From contig DATJJW010000280.1 of NCBI GenBank assembly GCA_035491935.1, forward strand, positions 1-18,798: DNA of 18,798 bases, written 5' to 3'. The number at the start of each line of letters is the position of its first letter. The stretch's first letter is position 1. Shown here piece by piece: positions 12,773-18,798 of the stretch. Under the pieces are notes generated by a model, which saw only the letters and a list, made by a program, of their open reading frames with translations, had not been told where the DNA came from and ran no database searches. The position numbers and the translations under genes were made by a program. This DNA is from DATJJW01 sp035491935 (GTDB lineage: Bacteria > Pseudomonadota > Alphaproteobacteria > ATCC43930 > CGMCC-115725).

Positions 12773-15700
12773 TTAGGAGGCCGGCGGCCTGGCCGGGATG
12801 GGTGCCACGGGCTGGGCGGGCCTGGCGTGAGGCGGTGGCGCAACGGATGGCGGCACTGGCTTCGGCTTGGCCGCACCACCGGACAACACCGGCACGTCGA
12901 AGAGCGGAATACGACGGATCGGGCCGGGCGCGAACAGGCTGAGGGGATTGACTAGCGCGGTCGGATTGTCGATGTCGCCGCCGAGCGAGAAATTGATCGA
13001 GAACATGCCCTGGCCCTTGCCGCCGACCAGCGCCCTGCCGATAAGCGGGATTTTGCCGACGGCGCTGTTGAACATGTAGGCCGGCACCAGCGTGCCCTTG
13101 AGCGCCAGGGTCTTGGCGCCGAGATCGACGCGCCCTTCGGCATTGATGCCAAGGGCGTTGCCGCTGGCATGCATGTTGGACAACCCGACGACGCCATCCT
13201 CATAGACCAGGTCGCCGGTCAGGGTATCGAAGGGGATGCCGTGGCCGTTCAGCTGGCTGGAGATCGACGACAGGCTGGCCAGCGATAACAGCTTGGCCAT
13301 GAGCGGCGCGCCCACCACCCGATAGTCGGCGGCCGTGACATGGCCGGTATAGCGGCGATGGTCGCCATTCATCGGCGCCACGCCATGCAACTCGCCCCGG
13401 CCGCCGCTGATCTGGTCCGAAATGCCGGCAACATGCAGGAAGGCGCCGAAATCGCCGGCGCTGATATCGATCACCCCGCCCGTCTCGGGCGGCGCGATGA
13501 TGATGCGGATCGGGCCCTTGCCCGCCTGACCCGCTATGTCGGCGCGCATCAGATTGAGATGGGCGAAGGCCATGGACAGGCGCGCCTGATCCAATTCGCG
13601 CTTCGGCCCCAGCAGCAGCCGGCCGGCATCGATGGTCAGATCGACCGGCGCCGCCTTGCGCCGCTCCTCCGGCGCGATCTTGCCGTTGACGTTCTTGATA
13701 TAGGGAGTGAGGTCGATGACCTGGCCCGAAAGCCGGATATGCCAGCCATTGGCATCCTGTCGGATCGAACCCTTGGCCCGGTTCGAATTCAGCACCAGCC
13801 GATCGGCGGCGAAACTCGAAACCTTGCCAGCGGTGTCGAAGACGACGCTGCCCTTGAGGTCGAGGCCAGGGCCCTTGCTCTCCAGGTTGCGCAGCTCGGC
13901 CAGACGGCCGCGGCGCAGCACGGCGGTAAAGCGGCTATAGGCCGACTGGCCCACGGGCTTATGCCAATCGACCAGATTGATGCCGATCGCGGCACGCGTG
14001 AAGTCGAGCGCGATATCGGCCGTGGCATTGTCCCGGTCGACGCCGCGCCAATGCATGTCGAGCCCGACCGGGCCGGTCAGGCTGCCGCCTTCGATATTGA
14101 GCTTCAACCGCTTGCGCATCGCATCGTCCAGCGTGGTGCGGACGGTGAAATCGGTAACATGCGGTTTCGGCCCCGACAGCGGCTGGACCAGCTTGAGCTG
14201 GGCCTGGGTGCCGTCAAGCTTGGCCGGTCCCTCCACCGACACCCGGTTGTTGTCGACGGCCAGGTCGAGATCGCCATCCGTGATATCGATATTGCTGACG
14301 GCGTTGCGCAGGCCGAAATCCAGCAGCTTGGCCCTCGCGGCATATTCGATCTGGTCGCGCGGCACGTCCTTGATCAGCGGGAAATGCAGATGGAGCTTGC
14401 CGTCATAAGTCCCGTCGACCTGGGCCGGCTTGAATGGCAATGGCAGATGCAGCTTCTCGGATGTCAGCATCCCCGCCCCGTCGCGCGCCGACCCGGTCAG
14501 GTCGAGATCGATGGTGATCCAGGACGGCTCGTCCGGGATGTCCATCTTGTCGATGTTGAACTGACCGCCGCGCAGCTTGAAGGTCGAGACCTTGCCGCCC
14601 GGATGCAGGGTGAAGATCGTGTCGTGCAGGCTAAAGACGACATCGGCACCCAGATCGGTGCCGACCGGCAGGCCGTGGAGATAGTCGAGCGTGACATTGC
14701 TGAGACTCATCGTGCCGCTCGTCGTCAGCTTGTCCGGCTTGCGGTCGGTCCCCGGATAGACACGCAGCTTCTGGCTGAAATCGATATGGTCGAGGGTGCC
14801 CTTGCTCATGTGCTCGGAAATCCAGCCATGGGTCTTGGGCATCAAATCGTCGGGCCATTTCGGCGTAAGCTCGTCCAAGGTCGCCGGGCCGCCCACGACA
14901 TGGAATGTCAGCGGTATTCCCGCCTCGGCCGCCTGCCTGTCCTTGCCGGTCAGCCGGTCAAGGACGACCGCGGGATCGTCGGGCACCTGCTCCACCGTCA
15001 CGTCGACCGTCGCCTTCGGGCCACCGAGATCGGCCGCCAGCCGGTCAAGGACCAGGAGCTTCGCCCGCGGATCATAATGCGCATTGAGATCGGCGTGGCT
15101 GAGGGTCAGCTTGCCATCCTTGAAATAGGGATCCTCGATGCTGCCGGCACCGGTGGTCAGCGCCACCGACACCTGGCCCAAGCGCCAATCCGCGCCGGTC
15201 TGCGGTGGCCGCACGAAACCCTCGATGCTGCCGCCGACCGGCAGATGCACGCGGGCGAGCAATTGGGAGGCCGTCGGCGTCAGCACCGCCCAGCGCGACG
15301 GGTCGACCGGCGTGGTCGAAAGCTTCACCTGCACCGGTTCACCCGCGCGGGTGAAGTCGATATGGCCGTCGAGTCGGGCGGTGACATTGCCCGCCGCTTG
15401 TCCCGAAGCCTTGCCACCGATCGCCTTACCGCCGACATCGTTGCCGCCCACATCCTTGCCGCCCATATCCTTGCCAGCGCCGGGCAAGGTCACGTTGAGG
15501 CTGCTATCGGCACCGAAGCCTTGGCGATGGCCGGCGAGCGCGATGCGGCCGTCATCGATACGCCAATGCGTGCCGGCCATCTGGTCGTCGACATCAGCGT
15601 CGACCCCGGTGACCAGGATCGTCGTCAGCGGGTGGCCGCCCCTGTCGATGCGGTGCGCGGAGGAGAAGAGATCGTCGGTCCGCTCCAGCAGCGCTTCCGG

Positions 15701-16246
15701 CGACAACCCGCTGTGCATCTTCGATGGGATCGCGCCATCCAGCGCCCATGATCCGTCCACTTCGCGCACCAGGCTGAGATGCGCACGCAGGATGTCGAGA
15801 CGCAGGGGACGGACCTGGCCCAGCAGCAGCGGACGCAGCGCGATCGCCGCGGAGGCGCTGGGCACGGAGACCACCGCCTCGCCATCCGTCGGATCGATCA
15901 CCTTCAAATCGGTCAGATCGAGGTCGATGCTGTCGCGGCCGAGCGCCCAGCGGATCGAGGTGCCGCCGACCTCGACCTTGAGCGGCGCCACCTGGCCGTC
16001 GAGCCAGGAAACCAGCGGCGGGGTCAGGAAATTAAGCTGCAGGGGCGCCATGTCGAGGCGCACCGCCAGCAGCACCACCAGCACGAGCAGCCCTGCCACC
16101 AGGGCGCAGACGCCCTCCAGCACCAGCATGATCGCCCGGTGATGCGCCTTCTCCCAACTGCGCCAGCCTCGGCGATGCTGCCGCGCGGCCGGTTCGGCTC
16201 GCGTCCTGGTGGCAGGCGCTTCCGCCCTATCCGGCTGATCGCTCAC
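12773..16246 (-). CDS. AsmA/YhdP-like large envelope protein (DUF3971 / AsmA C-terminal type)
   Basis: A 1157-residue inner-membrane-anchored periplasmic protein of the AsmA-like group, whose members (YhdP, TamB, AsmA) are linked with phospholipid transport to the outer membrane. A basic cytoplasmic N-terminus (1-39) is followed by one membrane helix (about 40-62), then a long beta-rich region with many repeated short strands. The conserved AsmA-type C-terminal block lies in the last 200 residues (MAKLLSLASLSSISSQLNG, then GDLVYEDGVVGLSNMHASG). It ends in a proline-rich tail. The start is GTG at 16246 with no strong ribosome-binding site; the frame from there includes the membrane helix. A short Gly/Lys/Asp repeat interrupts the periplasmic region near residues 255-283. 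It is divergent from glnE. Confidence 0.85.
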   Translation of the reverse strand: MSDQPDRAEAPATRTRAEPAARQHRRGWRSWEKAHHRAIMLVLEGVCALVAGLLVLVVLLAVRLDMAPLQLNFLTPPLVSWLDGQVAPLKVEVGGTSIRWALGRDSIDLDLTDLKVIDPTDGEAVVSVPSASAAIALRPLLLGQVRPLRLDILRAHLSLVREVDGSWALDGAIPSKMHSGLSPEALLERTDDLFSSAHRIDRGGHPLTTILVTGVDADVDDQMAGTHWRIDDGRIALAGHRQGFGADSSLNVTLPGAGKDMGGKDVGGNDVGGKAIGGKASGQAAGNVTARLDGHIDFTRAGEPVQVKLSTTPVDPSRWAVLTPTASQLLARVHLPVGGSIEGFVRPPQTGADWRLGQVSVALTTGAGSIEDPYFKDGKLTLSHADLNAHYDPRAKLLVLDRLAADLGGPKATVDVTVEQVPDDPAVVLDRLTGKDRQAAEAGIPLTFHVVGGPATLDELTPKWPDDLMPKTHGWISEHMSKGTLDHIDFSQKLRVYPGTDRKPDKLTTSGTMSLSNVTLDYLHGLPVGTDLGADVVFSLHDTIFTLHPGGKVSTFKLRGGQFNIDKMDIPDEPSWITIDLDLTGSARDGAGMLTSEKLHLPLPFKPAQVDGTYDGKLHLHFPLIKDVPRDQIEYAARAKLLDFGLRNAVSNIDITDGDLDLAVDNNRVSVEGPAKLDGTQAQLKLVQPLSGPKPHVTDFTVRTTLDDAMRKRLKLNIEGGSLTGPVGLDMHWRGVDRDNATADIALDFTRAAIGINLVDWHKPVGQSAYSRFTAVLRRGRLAELRNLESKGPGLDLKGSVVFDTAGKVSSFAADRLVLNSNRAKGSIRQDANGWHIRLSGQVIDLTPYIKNVNGKIAPEERRKAAPVDLTIDAGRLLLGPKRELDQARLSMAFAHLNLMRADIAGQAGKGPIRIIIAPPETGGVIDISAGDFGAFLHVAGISDQISGGRGELHGVAPMNGDHRRYTGHVTAADYRVVGAPLMAKLLSLASLSSISSQLNGHGIPFDTLTGDLVYEDGVVGLSNMHASGNALGINAEGRVDLGAKTLALKGTLVPAYMFNSAVGKIPLIGRALVGGKGQGMFSINFSLGGDIDNPTALVNPLSLFAPGPIRRIPLFDVPVLSGGAAKPKPVPPSVAPPPHARPAQPVAPIPARPPAS
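15411..15475 (-). repeat. 15-bp tandem repeat encoding GGKDV-like pentapeptides
   Basis: Four 15-bp units plus a partial one (plus-strand form like TTGCCGCCCACATCC) encode GGKDM, GGKDV, GGNDV, GGKAI, GGKAS-like units in the AsmA-like protein. It looks like a flexible insertion made by in-frame repeat expansion. Confidence 0.85.
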
Positions 16247-16420
16247 GCTGTCATCGGTCCAACCAGTGTGCTCAATCTTTCAACTCGACTTGCCGCCCTC
16301 GATTCGATCCGCCTTCGTATCCGCCCTGGCCCTTGTATCCAACCGGGCAGCCCGCTAACTCTGCGTTGGTCACCCATATCGGATCAAGCACCAGAACCGG
16401 CCAACAAAAGATCGACCTCG

Positions 16421-18798
16421 ATGCGCTCCTTCCTGGAATTCGCCGCCTCTCGTCCGACCGACCGCGCCCCCGCACCCGGCGACGCCACAGCGCTTGCACG
16501 CGGGCTGGAGGATTGGACGCGGCTCGCCGAAGAAAGTGCTGAGGCCGATACCGATCTCGGCCGCCACATGCGGGCCGCGCTCGACGAACCGTCGGCACGG
16601 CTGTGGCTGGAGGCGATCTTCGGCAATTCACCCTTCCTGACCCGCACGGCACTGCTCGAACCGGCGACGGTGGCTGCGACCATGCGGCGTGGACCCGACG
16701 ACAGTTTCGCCGAGATTCTGGCCGGGCTCAACGCCCAAGACGGCAGTCAGCCGCGAGCGGCAGTCATGCAGTTCCTGCGGCGGTCCAAACGTCGGGCCTC
16801 GCTGGTGGCGGCAATGGCCGATCTTGCCGGCCATTGGCCGCTGGATGGCGTGACCAAGGCGCTCTCGGACCTGGCCGAGACGAGCCTGCGCCTGGCCATG
16901 CGCCACCTGCTGCGCCAAATGCATGCCACCGGCGGCATCACCCTGCCCAACCCCGACGATCCCGAGCGCGATTGCGGCGTCGTCGTCCTCGGCATGGGCA
17001 AGCTCGGCGCCCACGAGCTCAACTATTCCAGCGACATCGACCTCATCATCCTGTTCGAGGCCGAGAAGATCGTCACCCCGGACATCGACCGGCTGCAGCA
17101 GCTGATGACCCGGCTGGCCCGCGACATCGTCCAGATGATGGAGGAGCGCACGGCCGACGGCTACGTCTTCCGCACGGATCTGCGCCTGCGCCCGGATCCC
17201 GGCTCCATGCCGCCCGCGGTCGCGATGGAGGCGGCCGAAACCTATTACGCCAGCGTCGGGCAGAACTGGGAGCGCGCGGCGCTGATCAAGGCGCGGCCCG
17301 TCGCCGGCGACGGGGCGGCGGCCCAGGCCTTTCTGCGCGAGCTCACCCCGTTCATCTGGCGCAAGCATCTGGATTTCGCGGCCATCCGCGACATCCTGTC
17401 GATCAAGCGCCAGATCGACGCGCGTCATGGCGGGGATGGCGACATAGCCGGTCATAACGTCAAGCTCGGCCATGGCGGTATCCGTGAGATCGAATTCTTC
17501 GTACAGACTCAACAACTGATCTGGGGCGGCAGAGTTCCGGCGCTGCGCGGCAACCGCACCCTCGACATGCTGCGCGTGCTGGCGGAGCAGCAGCGCATCG
17601 CACCGGAGATCGCCGAGGATCTGGCGCGCGCCTATGTCTTCCTGCGCGAGATCGAGCACCGGCTGCAGATGATCGAGGATCTGCAGACCCATTCGCTGCC
17701 CGAAACGGAAGAGGCGATGCAGCGCTTCGCCATCTTCATGGGCTTCGCCGGCCGAGCCGAGTTCGAAGCGGCGCTGCGCGAGGTCTTCACCGTGGTGCGC
17801 GGCCATTTCGGCCAGCTGGTCACCCGCTCCAAACCGCTTTCGGCCGAAGGCAATCTGGTGTTTACCGGCTTCGAGAACGATCCGGAGACGCTGAAGACGC
17901 TGGAGCGGCTGGGCTTCCGGGATGCAAGGCTGGTCGCCGAGACGGTACGCGCCTGGCATCACGGCCGTATCCGCGCCACCCGCAGCGAGCAGGCCCGCGC
18001 GCTGCTGACCGAACTGGTGCCGACATTGCTGCGCGTGCTGGGCCAGACCGCCAGTCCAGACTATGCCTTCGCCCGCTTCGATGAGTTCCTGAGCCATCTG
18101 CCGGCCGGCGTGCAGATGCTGTCGCTGCTTCAGGCCAAGCCTGAGCTGCTCGGCCTCATGGCCGAGATCATGGGCGAGGCGCCGGGGCTTGCGACTTATC
18201 TTAGCCGCAAGCCGTCCCTGCTCTATGGCGTGCTCACCGGCGACTTCTTCAAGCCGCTGGGCGTCAATCCCGACCGGGTGGAATTGGGTTTCGACCTCGA
18301 CGCGGCGCTCGCCCATGCCCGGGACTTCGAGGACGTGCTGGATCTCACCCGGCGCTGGGTCGCCGACCGCAAGTTCCAGATCGGCGTGCAGCTGATGCAG
18401 GGCCACCTGACCGCCGATCATGCGGCGCGCCATTATTCCGCCCTCGGCGACGTCGCGATTTCGACCCTGCTGCCGCCAGTCGCGGAGCAGATGGCGACGC
18501 AGCATGGGGTGATTGCGGATGGCCGCTTCGTCGTACTGGGCCTGGGCAAGCTCGGCAGCCAGGAAATGACGGCGCAATCCGACCTCGACCTGGTCTTCGT
18601 CTATGACGCGCCCCCCGATGCCGAGGCGTCCGACGGGCCGAAGCCCTTGCCGCCCAGCGCGTATTACGCCCGGTTCGGCCAACGCCTGATCAATGCGCTG
18701 ACGGCGATCACCTCGGAAGGCAAGCTCTACGAGGTCGACATGGCGCTCCGGCCTTCGGGCGCCAGCGGGCCGATCGCCTCCAGCCTCGAGGCGTTTCG
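16421..18798 (+). CDS. glnE: Bifunctional glutamine synthetase adenylyltransferase / adenylyl-removing enzyme (3' end cut)
   Basis: Controls glutamine synthetase by attaching AMP to its regulatory tyrosine and removing it again, in response to PII and glutamine. The 792 codons present cover the N-terminal adenylyl-removing domain, with VLGMGKLGAHELNYSSDIDL at about residues 188-207, the central regulatory region, and the start of the C-terminal adenylyltransferase domain, with VLGLGKLG and SDLDLVF at about 704-727. Both nucleotidyltransferase cores keep the paired Asp residues (DID, DLD). The full protein is usually 950-1000 residues, so about 170-200 are beyond the edge. The ATG at 16421 is the first in-frame start. 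The ribosome-binding site is weak. It is divergent from the AsmA-like gene with 174 bases between them, where the promoter must lie. Confidence 0.95.
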   Translation, partial: MRSFLEFAASRPTDRAPAPGDATALARGLEDWTRLAEESAEADTDLGRHMRAALDEPSARLWLEAIFGNSPFLTRTALLEPATVAATMRRGPDDSFAEILAGLNAQDGSQPRAAVMQFLRRSKRRASLVAAMADLAGHWPLDGVTKALSDLAETSLRLAMRHLLRQMHATGGITLPNPDDPERDCGVVVLGMGKLGAHELNYSSDIDLIILFEAEKIVTPDIDRLQQLMTRLARDIVQMMEERTADGYVFRTDLRLRPDPGSMPPAVAMEAAETYYASVGQNWERAALIKARPVAGDGAAAQAFLRELTPFIWRKHLDFAAIRDILSIKRQIDARHGGDGDIAGHNVKLGHGGIREIEFFVQTQQLIWGGRVPALRGNRTLDMLRVLAEQQRIAPEIAEDLARAYVFLREIEHRLQMIEDLQTHSLPETEEAMQRFAIFMGFAGRAEFEAALREVFTVVRGHFGQLVTRSKPLSAEGNLVFTGFENDPETLKTLERLGFRDARLVAETVRAWHHGRIRATRSEQARALLTELVPTLLRVLGQTASPDYAFARFDEFLSHLPAGVQMLSLLQAKPELLGLMAEIMGEAPGLATYLSRKPSLLYGVLTGDFFKPLGVNPDRVELGFDLDAALAHARDFEDVLDLTRRWVADRKFQIGVQLMQGHLTADHAARHYSALGDVAISTLLPPVAEQMATQHGVIADGRFVVLGLGKLGSQEMTAQSDLDLVFVYDAPPDAEASDGPKPLPPSAYYARFGQRLINALTAITSEGKLYEVDMALRPSGASGPIASSLEAF

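Noticed and set aside
13340..15751. 803-codon plus-strand frame
   Set aside because: Antisense shadow of the AsmA-like gene, caused by high third-position GC; no recognisable domains and no ribosome-binding site of note.
16628..18682. 684-codon minus-strand frame
   Set aside because: Antisense shadow of glnE, whose plus-strand frame has both nucleotidyltransferase cores.

Overview
The window is GC-rich, strongly third-position-GC-biased DNA, with long open frames antisense to nearly every gene. Together with the gene set (double cold-shock-domain protein, MTQF-type RhlE helicase, CsbD-like protein, FxTGY receiver, a CtrA-type TTAA-N7-TTAA box, GlnE), it looks like the chromosome of an alphaproteobacterium, most likely a Rhodospirillales-like lineage. 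The order is an inference. I see no insertion sequence, prophage, CRISPR array, tRNA or rRNA.

Layout. At the left edge is glcD (minus strand, C-terminus cut by the window). A 450-base spacer follows, with a short decayed coding remnant, and then a 46-residue basic small ORF on the plus strand. Next come three minus-strand genes: an RhlE-type DEAD-box helicase with a DEVD motif II and a QQRQG-repeat tail, hydroxypyruvate isomerase (hyi), and a PAS / degenerate GGDEF / EAL cyclic-di-GMP phosphodiesterase. The phosphodiesterase is divergent from an N-formylglutamate amidohydrolase gene, and the shared promoter region carries a perfect CtrA-type site and a second dyad. Downstream is a tiny 26-codon ORF whose Shine-Dalgarno region matches the complement of the expected 16S rRNA 3' end over 15 nt, closed by its own terminator.

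A stress-related block follows: a single-domain receiver (minus), a CsbD-like membrane-anchored small protein (plus) and a double cold-shock-domain protein (plus), with strong terminators around them. Then come minus-strand 3-hydroxyisobutyryl-CoA hydrolase, a solitary glycogen synthase (glgA), and a 1157-residue AsmA/YhdP-like envelope protein divergent from glnE. glnE runs off the right edge.

How the genes fit together. GlcD and Hyi both act in glyoxylate metabolism but are separated by unrelated genes. RhlE and the double cold-shock protein are the usual RNA-remodelling proteins of cold adaptation. The receiver and CsbD-like protein suggest stress signalling. GlnE controls glutamine synthetase. 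Most of the window is ordinary housekeeping. The parts most worth a second look are the tiny ORF with the ultra-long Shine-Dalgarno, the CtrA-type site in front of the c-di-GMP gene, and the helicase with its leader hairpin, DEVD box and repeat tail. I found no convincing new multi-gene system.
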